A stretch of 25,901 bases of DNA from Lingula anatina (GCF_001039355.2 NW_019776157.1:1-25901); one strand, 5' to 3'; shown: positions 1 through 9,690, counted from the stretch's first letter. Notes: a model not told the origin generated them from the letters alone. Made by a program: numbers and translations.

Positions 1-1365
1 TATTGAGGTGAGGTTTACTAAAACGCTTTTTTTCTACTAATAGATAGTTTTTATAATTTTTAAATGGCGGGGATCGATTAAAACATACCTTTAGTGTATA
101 GATTGAGTGCTGCATCTTCAAAATTCGAGAAATGGATTTTTACATGAACATTGTCCTTTAATACAAATTCCGAGCAAGCACAGTGTTGGTGCTTTATCTT
201 TATGGCTACATCCAGAACGGTGGATTAACTAGTCCGAGGGTCAAATATGGCGGACCCACTTGAATACTTCCCCACGGGGAATCTGTTCAGTTTCAATTAG
301 CGGATTAGACGGCAAGCTTTGTAGTGGGTCGCCATATTTGACCGCGGACTAGTTAGTCCACTGCTCTGAATGCGGCCTATATTTCAACACGTGTTTAAAA
401 GCGTGTGGAAACTATACGTCCGCGCCCAGAGGCTCATTAATCACGGATTCTGTGATAATTCTGTCAACGTGTTTGCTTGGCCTAATTTTATTCGATTGAG
501 TTCTACTAGTGCGTGTACTGATTTATGAAAACGTATAGGCCATGTCCCTTGCAAACAACCGATCTTCGAGAAAGAGAAATTGAATAAAATTGCGAGCGAC
601 CTGAACTGTGAAACTTAACCGGTTTTTAACTCAGAGGATATACTGGTAGCCTAATATCAAACGTCACAGGTGTTGTGAGTGCTTTTTACTTCCTGTCGCC
701 GTTTCCATACCAAGGCCAAAATCGTTAATTTATGTGTAAAACCTAAATTCCCTGCGTATATTTGATTGGACACGACGCGTACGCGTGCGTGATAGACTTT
801 AAAAGTACAGATACAGAAAAGTACGACTGAATTGCTTGGACCTCAGCTATGTTGAGACAACGTATATCAGCATGTTATGACACTTAACGAAGGCTTTGTT
901 TTTATTGATCCTTCTTCTTAGTTGGATAATGTTTCGCGTAAAGTGAAGCTCCAATCAAAAAGATAAAGGTCACATGAATAAACGAATGATCAGTATACTG
1001 TTCCCCTCAATTTTCTTTGTATTTTATCTGTTGGTCAATAAAATTTCCATTTATTATTTAATAACAAAATATATCTTGTCGTCAACGCGCGTCTTTAACC
1101 TGAGTTCTAAAGCATCCGAAAGCTTAACAGTTCGTGGCGTTTTACATGCATTACCCAAACAATCTTACCGCAAAAGTGAGAAAGAAAAATTATCAGGCTT
1201 ATTCACAACAATGACCCACATTAAAGCCAACAGGTAGATCCAGAAGCTAAACAGAGTAGGCCTATGAGATTACTTTTGAAATAATTGCCTGACCATACAT
1301 GTGCTAATTTTCTAACTGGATCTGATCTTCCAGTACCCAGTAATCATAGTTTTAACTTTTTCCAG
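1..1365 (+). other. Intron 1 of gene A (partial)
   Basis: No coding exon was found. Several stretches align by eye with intron 1 of gene B (about 4,540-4,890) and gene C (about 11,400-11,700), for example CAACGTGTTTGCTTGGCC near 466 and GCAAACAACCGATC near 551. This places the window start inside the first intron of the leftmost family member. It contains a hairpin transposable element at 201-377 that is absent from the B and C introns. Confidence 0.6.
201..377. mobile_element. MITE-like element with long terminal inverted repeats
   Basis: Bases 220-258 and 322-361 are near-perfect inverted repeats sharing TCAAATATGGCG and ACTAGTCCG cores. Weaker complementarity extends outwards to about 201 and 377. 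The centre of about 60 bp carries no ORF. Such a hairpin is typical of a non-autonomous DNA transposon. It interrupts a region otherwise alignable with the introns of the two sister genes. I could not define a target-site duplication. Confidence 0.7.
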
Positions 1366-2738
1366 CTAGCGGAGGTGAATATTGCTGCCAGTATTTCACG
1401 TCAAATGGCACGTTCACGGACAATTTCTACTGTTCTAAGTACTGCTGCGGGACATCTACCAGTAAATACTGCTGTACATCGTCCTATAGGAGATACTTCC
1501 CGAGTTTTTCCGCCAGTTGGTTATGCCCAACCGTGACAAAATGTTCGTACATGTACTGGGGTATGTACAATTAAATTTTATCAGTGATGCATTCTGTGAA
1601 GTGTAAATTTAATTCTTTGTGTGGATTTTTTATATCTGACTTTGACCTTTGATCTCTCTGTTCACAGGGGAATACTGCTGTCCATATTACACGTCTAATG
1701 GAAGTTACGAGGGCTCATTCCACTGTACCAAGTACTGCTGCGGGACATCTACCAACAAATACTGCTGTGCCTCGGAGTACGTTAGATACTATCCGAGTTA
1801 TTCCACCCTTTCGTCATGCCCCACCCCTACGCCACCTCCTAGCAATCCAGTTGTTTTTAATGTGTAAGTAACTAATCTAAAGTACCATTTAAAGAATTTG
1901 TCAAGTTTTTACAGTATAGCATGTACTTTCGTGTGTTTTGCAGGGCCGGATCCAGAGATATTTTCTTAGCCCGGGTGAAAGTAGAATTTATTTTTTGTCC
2001 CGAGTTCTTTTTTAAAACAGAGAAACGATTTTCAAACGTGTGTTAATTTTAAAACTATTAATTCAAGGTGTCGGTTTTCTTTTTCTTTAAGTATCGGTGC
2101 CATAGTTGGCTCTGTTGTCGGTTTCATCGCCCTGTGTGTCATCATAGGAGTTGTCATCTGCTGCGCAACCGGATGCTGTGGGCAAAGAAGAGGAACAGGT
2201 AAGAGAGAATGAAAAACACTGTTAACCTTTTGAATTTATCCCCGTCTAATCATGCCGTACATTATATCTTTTTTAAAATTTTTAAAATTTTTTAAATAGG
2301 AAAAATATACATGTTAAGAAGGATTTGAAAGCAAGGACTGCGGGTAACACTGGATATTGTATCTTTACAGTAGCAATGGGAAATGGCGCTGTATACACGA
2401 CGGCGACCATATTGCAGGGCTATCCAGTCGGGTTTTCGCCACCTCCATCGAATACGGGGTATATGCCAGGAATTTCACCACCGACTACAGGACTAGGACC
2501 AGGATTGGCACCCAATTCAGGACCAGGGGTACATGCACCGGATGCACTGAGCGGATCCAGTCATGCTGAACCCCCTCCCCTATACCCGGGAAGAGATTTT
2601 GCATACCCCCCTACCTCTTACCCTCCCACAGGCGCTGCAAGCCCCCTTACCCTCCCACAGGCGCTGCATACCCCCCTCCAAGTTAAAAACAGGCCTTGCA
2701 CTCGTTATACTTGTATAGTCTTTGCAAATACAATATAA
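1366..2738 (+). CDS. Gene A: Shisa/CYYR1-like cysteine-rich membrane protein, 5' end missing
   Basis: Four exons are visible: 1366-1542, 1668-1863, 2092-2198 and 2371-2738. The splice phases (1-1, 1-2, 2-1, then stop) join into one frame. The first two exons each encode a domain with the pattern CC-x14-C-x3-CC-x7-CC-x16-C, including YCCGTSTSKYCC and YCCGTSTNKYCC. The third encodes a TM helix of about 24 residues (starts IGAIVGSVVGF) followed by CCATGCC. The fourth is a Pro/Gly-rich tail with one PPPLY motif. Shisa-like proteins are known single-pass adaptors with a CC-rich ectodomain and a proline-rich tail; assignment to that superfamily is inference from layout and motif. The signal-peptide exon must lie left of the window, because bases 1-1365 resemble intron 1 of genes B and C. 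The donor of the first exon (T before GTTCGT) is weak, so that exon may be skipped or decaying. The tail is frameshifted near 2640 (see findings). Confidence 0.75.
2632..2686 (+). repeat. 29-bp tandem duplication that shifts the gene A tail frame
   Basis: The string TTACCCTCCCACAGGCGCTGCA occurs with a 29-bp period, at 2618 and 2647. Because 29 is not a multiple of three, the second copy is read in a different frame from the first. In the alternative frame the second copy reads PPYPPTGAAYPPPS and stops at 2684-2686, resembling the gene B tail. The open frame instead runs on to 2736-2738 with an unrelated C-terminus. A loss of one base from an original 30-bp duplication would explain this. Confidence 0.65.
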
Positions 2739-3420
2739 AGAGCTACAGGGGTAGTTACTATTTTTCCTTAACAATAAGGAATAATTGGAAGAACGGGCGA
2801 GGTATTAATCCGATTTATATAAACTTATATTTTTCTCAGTTTTTTTGTCTATTTCAATAGGAATTTGTGATTGATTATTATCAAAGGACAGAATTGTACA
2901 AAAATACGCTTTTTAAAATAACTTGGGTTAGCAAAAACACCCACGTCAATTTATTATGACGAGATATTGTATTCAACTTTGCAGAATGAAATTTTGTCCA
3001 CAAAGGATTCATGTCGTCATCAGTTTCGTCTTTTCTATGAACCAAGCAAGTTTTAAAGATACAAACATTTCGATTTTGAAATGTTTAATAGCATTTCTTC
3101 ATGAATCTTACACATGACAGAATTACTGTCCTTATTGTGTGTATTCCCATGGAAAGCAGCTCGGTCGACATAATTACATGTTTTCATTCGCCAGAAGTGA
3201 TATATTATGGCACATTCTACAATCAAAACGCATTTTCTGATCTGCAAGATGCCCTTATGTGGAAACAACAAATTGCATCTTCCTCCAGAGGGTAGCTGAA
3301 AATAAAAGCATATTTTCACCCCTCCTTTGTTTGTTTGGTATACAGTCTACAAGCACAGCTTATATTGCAGCCGAATGATAAAGGCGATTTTAAAAAAATG
3401 GCAAAAATAAAGAAAGTTTA
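2739..3420. other. Spacer between genes A and B; no gene seen
   Basis: No coding region is supported. Bases from about 2,990 to 3,400 align with two separated parts of the B-C spacer (about 8,335-8,490 and 9,690-9,850). An AATAAA-type hexamer in a shared stretch near 3,300 (GGGTAGCTGAAAATAAAA) could be a distal polyadenylation signal for gene A, but it is more than 500 bp past the stop codon. Confidence 0.5.
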
Positions 3421-3852
3421 CTGTCGTTAATGATCGTCAGTCACCAGTCATGTTTTCGTTTGAGAACAGCATCTGACGGACGAGTACGATGTAAACTCTT
3501 ACGTACGAACACCTGGGGTTGCTTAAGCTGTATCTAGGAGTGACGCATGCGTAATCGACTTATGACGACTCCAATAGCAACTGCATACAAGCAAGACCCA
3601 TGTTAGGTGGAGGTAGCTTATAAGATTTACGGTGACATGTCATTAAATGCTTTAGGGGTTTACTGTTCAATCAGTTGACGTGTGACCCACTACTTGGGAA
3701 TGTCGCCAATCTAGACTTTAAGTTCGTCTGGACCGCAGACGAAACTGTTACAACGCGAAGTCATATTTTCGGTAATTGACGATCTCTGTGGAGTGGGTTT
3801 TTTGCGAACTCTTCAAAGTTGTCACAAGCTTATAATTCTTTGAATCAACGCC
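3420..3852 (+). promoter_or_regulatory. Promoter/5'-UTR region of gene B, conserved with gene C
   Basis: This block aligns almost throughout with 10,222-10,688 upstream of gene C. Shared elements include the palindrome ACGCATGCGT (3543-3552) followed by AATCGACTTAT, two CCAAT-type motifs (near 3,570 and 3,705), and an inverted repeat at 3723-3743 with arms TTCGTCTG and CAGACGAA. The start codon context GCCATGG is a good Kozak match. The transcription start cannot be placed by eye. Confidence 0.6.
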
Positions 3853-4905
3853 ATGGAAAAGCAAGTCAAGTTCATGATAATTTGTGTGATAACTTTGCTG
3901 GCAATCATACCCTCAGGTACGTAAAACAAACTGCTTAACTGTCAATATTCTTTACAGTTGACAGAATACAATTAAGAGGCACAGTATGTGCGTTAGACGT
4001 TTGTAGTGCATAAAACGTACTGTTCTAGAAGTGTAGAATATTTTACCTTAGTCACTAAGGTTTATTCCTACCAAAAACCGTTGCGAAATTCCCTAATCTG
4101 TCTTCGAGTTCTACATTTCTGTTCATATACTTTTACTAATGATTCAACCAGTTTCTATCTCCATTACAAGAGTAACTCAAATTAAAAACATCGTATTAAA
4201 AACATTGAAAAATTATGATGACTGTGCGTCTTCTTCTTGAATTTTTTTACAAATGTTTTATTTGTATCACCTCTCAAGTTGACCTCTAATGACCCGAATA
4301 GTCAAATATGGACAAATATATAGTGAATTATTTCACATTCATTAATGCAATTATTCATATCAAGAAATCGGTGTTGTGTTTTTGTTAATTCAAAAGTTTT
4401 GATAAGCTTGTGGTGAATTTTGAACACAAATATATTCAGTAGACGAAACAATGGTGACATATTCTCTTATTCGCAATCTCAGTTGAATGTAGCACAGCCT
4501 TTTGGAGCGAAGGTGTGATACATATACTGAGTAATCACATCCGTCAGTGCTTTAACTTTCCATTTTATCCTTAAATTCAGTGTGGATTCAGTGGGTACAA
4601 AATACATCCGTGTCGAGTGACACATTAATAATGTGATACGTAATAAAACTGTCTACGTGTTTGCTTAGCCTCAATCAATTTGCTCTTTAGCGTCCTAATT
4701 TGAACTCGTAAACAGTATGTGCCGTCGCTGGCAAACAACCACCCTCAACGGGCTAATTTTTTTACAAATTGAGAACGAATTCAGCTGTTAAGATTCACCG
4801 GTTTAAGCAATAAAGATATCCTAATATAAAAAAAAAATTACGGGTATTACAGCAAGGTCCATATATGGGGTTGCTTCCTGCTGTCTATTCTACCTGTAAC
4901 TATAC

Positions 4906-4948
<43 letters not shown>

Positions 4949-7638
4949 GTGAGTTTACTCAAACACAGCAACCAAAAGGTTGAAGTTGTACAGAAATGAA
5001 TAAGAAAAAATTGCATATTAAAATATTTACATAGAAAAAAGGATGTGCAATAAGACCAAAAATAATGAGTACGAAAATAGAACACAGATTCGTTATTTTC
5101 TTTAACAATATCTTGAGCAAATCTAGTCAAAGGAGTCAATTCAATCATGATTAAATGAAAATAACGATGAAAATAAAGGAAGTAAAGAGGGATGGTAGAT
5201 TAACCATACAAAGTGTCTGTATATTTCCTTGATATTATGAAACATGTTACTAGTGACAGTTACCAAACAGCATAACATTCAAAATAATAATTTGGTCAGG
5301 TTTATATTTAACCTGACGCGTACTTTATCCCATCGTTTTTACTTTTCCAGTGAGCGGGCGTGAATATTGCTGTCCGTATTACACGTCATCTGGCAGTTAC
5401 AGAGATTCCTTCTACTGTTCCAAGTACTGCTGCGGGACATCTACCAGTAAATACTGCTGTTCCTCGTCCTATAACAGATACTACCCGAGTTATTCTTATA
5501 GTTGGTTATGCCCCTCCGCCACCAGGCCAACCACAACAACAGGTTCGTATTTAATAAGAGAAGAATAATTTTTTCACTTTGTCAGTATACAACTTCGACG
5601 TTAAGTGAAAACGGTGTGGTGTGACGATTTGAATTCTGACCTTGACTTTTCCATGAGCTTTCACCTCTGTATTTACAGTCCGTAGGGTGGGTTCAGGAGA
5701 ATATTGCTGCGCATATTACACGTCATCTGGCAGTTACAGAAGTTCGTTCTACTGTTCCAAGTACTGCTGCGGAACATCTACCAGTAAATACTGTTGTACC
5801 TCGTCCTATAGGAGATACTACCCGAGTTATTCTGTTAGATCGTTCTGCCCCTCCGCCACCAGGCCAACCACAACAACAGGTTCGTATTTAATAAGAGAGG
5901 AATAAATTTTTCACTTTGTCAGTATACAACTTCGACGTTAAGTGAAAACGGTGTGGTGTGACGATTTGAGTTCTGACCTTGACTTTTCCCTGAGCTTTCA
6001 CCTCTGTATTTACAGTCCGTACGGTAGGTTCAGGAGAATATTGCTGCGCATATTACACGTCATCTGGCAGTTACAGAAGTTCGTTCTACTGTTCCAAGTA
6101 CTGCTGCGGGACATCTACCAGTAAATACTGTTGTACCTCGTACTACAGCAGATATTACAAGAGTTATTCATTTAGTTCCTTCTGCCCAACTGCGACAAAA
6201 GGTTTGTACTCGGTACATGTCCATTTTTTACAGTAAAGTTATCTTTTTGATCAATGATTGATTAATCAATTATTCTCATTCAGTTTATTAAATGCCCTTG
6301 CAATCGCTACCCAAACAGGTTCGTATGCAAAGCTGGGCCTGGACGGTATGATTTTCCATTTTGTCAGTGTTCTGCTTTAAACAGCCTTCTATCGAATGAC
6401 AATATTATGATATGAACATTAAATATTTGTTATCAGACCTTGGTCTTGAATTTGCGTAACCTTTGATTTTGTTGTTTATAGGAGAATATTGCTGTGCATA
6501 TTACACGTCATCTGGAAGTTACGAGAGCTCGTTCTACTGTACCAAATACTGCTGTGGGACATCTACTTATAAATACTGCTGTACCTCTGCATACAATAGT
6601 TACTATGACAGTTATTCCTCTCTTTCCTCATGTCCCGACCCTACGACCAGTCCAGGCAGTCCAGGTGCTTCAAATCTGTACGTATTCCAAAGTATGGAGT
6701 TCACTGTGCACGCACATCTTTTTGTGTAGTAGGCCTAATGTAGGTTCATTTTTATGTGTAATTTTATTGACATACTAGCTGTCACACTAGCTGTTATATG
6801 TTTGCGTGTGTTAATATCATTTGTACGGTTTGATTGACAACAGCAACGGCGATGACACGTGCAGGCACAAAGATCTGAACATACATGTATGTGTATATAC
6901 GGATACGTTCTGTCACTGTTATCATATACATTCACTGTCTATTATATATATTACATGATAATGAAATAAATAAATAGAATAATAATAATACTAATGACAA
7001 TGTGTAAGAAATAGTTTGTGTATTTTGAAATTCTACTTTTGAATCATCCCAGGTTAGAGTAGGTAGGCTGAATATTTCGTCCCGTCATTTTTTTTTTATT
7101 TGTGAAATAATGTCATGGTTTTTTGAATGTGTTACCTTTATTAAACTATTAACTCGGATTTTCGATTTTTTCCGTTTTAGAATCGGTATCATAATTGGCT
7201 CTGTAGTCGGTTTCATTGTCCTATGTGTCATAATAGGATCCATCATCTGCTGTGCAACAGGGTGCTGTAATAAGCAAAGGAGAGGAGCAGGTAAGTGAAA
7301 GAAACAAAATTAATGCAGGTGACTCTCTCCTTCTGTCAATGCCTTCGGACACTTATCAACTGCACTTAAAACAGAAAAAAGCACATGGCAAAAGAATGTT
7401 AAATAAACTAAGGGCTGTAGGTAATACTATATGATATATTTTTTCAGTGACACAAACCCCTAGACATACCATTGTGTACACAACAGAGACTGTAGTGCAA
7501 CAGGGTGCACCAAATGCCGGGTATGGACCAGGAATGCCACCACCAACTACAGGACAAGGACCAGGATTGACACCCCATTCGGGACTGGGGGTACATGTAC
7601 CTGCATGGGATGCACCAAGCGGATCCAGTAATGCCTAA
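3853..7638 (+). CDS. Gene B: four-domain Shisa/CYYR1-like cysteine-rich membrane protein
   Basis: Seven coding exons: 3853-3916, 5351-5542, 5679-5879, 6016-6201, 6482-6677, 7181-7290 and 7448-7638. They sum to 1,140 nt (379 aa plus stop) and keep frame at all six junctions. Exon 1 encodes a signal peptide (MEKQVKF, then a hydrophobic run, ending IIPS). Exons 2-5 encode four ectodomains of about 60 residues, each with eight cysteines as CC-x14-C-x3-CC-x7-CC-x16-C and many tyrosines. Exon 6 encodes the TM helix (about residues 281-304) and a CCATGCC juxtamembrane motif. Exon 7 encodes a Pro/Gly-rich tail. The YCCGTS..KYCC core and the TM/proline tail match the Shisa-like superfamily, whose known members generally have one such domain; four in a row is unusual. 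The protein probably acts at the cell surface or in secretory membranes; ligand and partners are unknown. The tail ends at an in-frame TAA (7636-7638) ahead of a still-open PPxY-rich stretch. Confidence 0.82.
4906..4948. repeat. (TAA)n microsatellite in gene B intron 1
   Basis: An uninterrupted TAA/ATA trinucleotide run. A similar run occupies the matching position in gene C intron 1 (11,746-11,786), so it predates the B/C duplication. Confidence 0.95.
5351..6201 (+). repeat. Tandem array of three phase 1-1 cassette exons, period 337 bp
   Basis: The three domain exons of gene B (5351-5542, 5679-5879, 6016-6201) recur every 337 bp, measured at the shared ACACGTCATCTGGCAGTTAC (5381, 5718, 6055). 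The two intervening introns are both 136 bp and differ at about four positions by eye. Each exon starts after the first base of a codon and ends after the first base of a codon, so any number can be spliced together in frame. Exons two and three share the first ~120 coding bases almost exactly and then diverge, while exons one and two are most alike at their 3' ends. That suggests unequal crossing-over or gene conversion. Confidence 0.9.
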
Positions 7639-7779
7639 CCACCCAGTAATGCCGAACCCCCTCCCCAATATACGGAAAAAGATGCTGCCGAACCCCCTCC
7701 TCCTTACCCTCCTACAGAGGATGGAAACCCTCCTCCCGCTTACCCTCCCACAGATGCTGCATACCGCCCAACAAGATAA
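7639..7779 (+). pseudogene. Open PPxY-rich extension downstream of the gene B stop
   Basis: Beyond the TAA at 7636-7638 the same frame stays open for 46 codons to a second TAA at 7777-7779. It encodes PPPQY, PPPPY and PPPAY, all PPxY motifs of the type bound by WW domains. The stop lies in an imperfect 18-bp tandem duplication (CCAGTAATGCC twice); the first copy has TAA where the second has GAA, so one G-to-T change explains it. This may be a disabled tail, a polymorphism, a sequencing error or a readthrough extension. Confidence 0.7.
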
Positions 7780-7820
7780 AAAACAGTAATTGATGCCAAA
7801 TACCCTATGCATTTTTAAAA

Positions 7821-8263
7821 ACTAACTATATCTGCTGGGGGATTCTGTTCCACCCAAGAGTCAAAGCTTGCTTTAACCGTTGTAAATTTGCAAGGCTTGG
7901 GTTTATCCTGTAAACTGCTCTCAATATTCCGTCCCAAAGATTTTAATTTGGTTCATATAAAGGCTTTTACCAGGTTGGATAATGATCAGAACTAAGAATT
8001 TCGGTTCATGGAATTTCCAACCAAGCGGGCGATATGAGGAGTAGCATTATCATGCTGCAAGTAAAAGTTGTTCTGGAATATTGCACGTACTGTACAAATG
8101 GGATGGAATGGTTCTGTAAGGTATAATTGTGCGCCACAGGGAACAGGTTTACATGTTTTCCAAAAGAAGCCACTGGCTTACACCAATGGGGCAAAAACAT
8201 CCCCGTAAATAAACAGAACTGGTTCCAGCGACCCCTGAGAGGACGCACGCGTAGACGGCCATC
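7821..8263 (-). mobile_element. Degenerate Tc1/mariner-like transposase fragment
   Basis: Read on the minus strand, the stretch encodes pieces typical of Tc1-family transposases: DGRLRVRPLRGRW near 8,263-8,225, then an IPFVQ segment, then LQHDNATPHIARLV (near 8,060-8,020), which matches the family's Q.DNA.PH.AR motif carrying the second catalytic Asp. Near 7,830-7,880, WVEQNPPADIV resembles the family's C-terminal end. Frameshifts and stops interrupt it. It starts about 40 bp after the second stop of gene B. No terminal repeats were identified. Confidence 0.65.
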
Positions 8264-8491
8264 ACATGAGTTGCATGCATAACCTAACTTTGGGCTTAAA
8301 AGGCCATGGTGCTAGACCTTGAAATACGCAGAATTCATGTCGTCAGCAGTTTCGTCTTTTCCATGAACCAAACATGTTTTAAAGATAAAAGACCCTCGGT
8401 TTGAAATTATTTATAGCAATTCTCGAGAAAGCTTACACGGTCTTTTTGGTGTGTATTCGCATGGGAAGCAGCACCGACGACACAACCTTAA

Positions 8492-9690
8492 CGTTTTTTA
8501 TATGAAGCATGTTGTTGCAAACGCGAGGACGTTGCAAAAATGTCACCTTAATTACAATGGATAAAATCCTATTTGTGTTTTTTTAAATACCATTTTACAG
8601 TAATCAAAGAAAATGATTACATTCAAAGAATGACTATTTTATCACAAAGAGTATAATTGTAATATTGTCTTAATTTAGCAGTAGCTAAATTAACGGCAAA
8701 TTTTTAATGAGCAAGCAGATTTTGTATAGGAATGTTTTTATTACGCCATTTTACATAAAAGAGTATAGCTGGAAATAGAGTTTTTCTGCAGGATGGAGTT
8801 CAATACTTTTGAACTTGAAATTATTTCAACCTCTTATTTGCATGTTTATATTATTTATAAGCCGCACATGATGTTTGTCCATTGTCTTGTTTGTTGTTAA
8901 CTGGCATGGGTTACTTTGAATTATACATATTATAGATGCATTTTAAGTCAATTTTTTGCCACAAAAGTCAACCAAATACCAGCATATAGTTTCAACTAGT
9001 ATAACTAATAGAATTAACAATAGGCATTGTATAATTTTACCTGAAAATGATCTTTCAACGGATTTTTCTGCTAGCATTCTATGCTGTATGTCACTGGGGC
9101 AGAAAAGTAGGTTACGGAAGTAAGTTAACTTTTTGACCAAAATTTTAAAGAAAGGAGCAGTCTAAAGCTCTTTTACGACTGATCGTGTGATCTATTCAGT
9201 TTATCCCTTCGCATGTCGAATGTTTTTGAGTCGTATAGGAGGCTAGTAGAAGTGCTTTATATTTGTTAATGGGAATCCACGCTCCACCGATGCTCGGTTC
9301 GTATGTACCTTTAACTTTTATTACTGTTAAATTCTTGCTTTGCTGCAATTGAACAAAACTTACCAAAGGTGCAGGTAAAATGTGCCAGAAGTACTCCCCA
9401 CGAAGCAAATTGTATCTTATCTCAATGTTGTGATACATTAATGAAATAAACGGCTTCTCATTGGATACAACGGCCAAAGAGATTTTTTTCAAATCAAATT
9501 TGTAAGTGACATAAATTACCACAATGTATTTTGCCCCCTCCATTGCATGATTGTAATAATGTAATAAAATCGAACGTTTTTTAACTCTGGTTAAATTGAT
9601 TTTCTTTTCAAAATGCAATATATCCCACATATACCACCAGAAAGTGAGGGTGAGTGTGTGCTTCTTCCATTGTCGTCTTTATAGCTAATA
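8492..9690. mobile_element. About 1.2-kb insertion in the B-C spacer
   Basis: Flanking sequence on both sides aligns with a continuous stretch of the A-B spacer (about 3,000-3,300). Homology stops near 8,490 and resumes at CATGTTTTCATTTGCCAG (about 9,691), so about 1.2 kb was inserted here or lost from the other copy. Inside is a 385-bp dispersed repeat (8,935-9,324) and two minus-strand ORFs (9196-9630, 144 aa; 8943-9140, 65 aa) with no recognisable family. No terminal inverted repeats or clear target-site duplication were seen. Confidence 0.5.
8935..9324. repeat. Dispersed repeat, copy 1
   Basis: About 385 bp here matches 20,553-20,938 in an RPLP0 intron, in the same orientation, with scattered substitutions and few indels. 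Shared landmarks include AAAGAAAGGAGCAGTCTAAA and CACCGATGCTCGGTTCGTA. The two copies lie in unrelated contexts, so this is an interspersed element. Family unknown. Confidence 0.85.

Noticed and set aside
5360-5554. Second open frame across the cysteine-rich exons (NIAVRITRH...TAAGHLPVNTAV), also at 1285, 6494, 12213 and 13353
   Set aside because: It is open in all copies only because the exons share sequence. Signal-peptide, domain, TM and tail exons join in frame only through the cysteine-rich reading, which also matches the Shisa-like core.
9196-9630. 144-aa minus-strand ORF as a host gene
   Set aside because: It lies inside an insertion, partly within a dispersed repeat, and shows no known motif or promoter. 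It is kept only as a note in the insertion entry.
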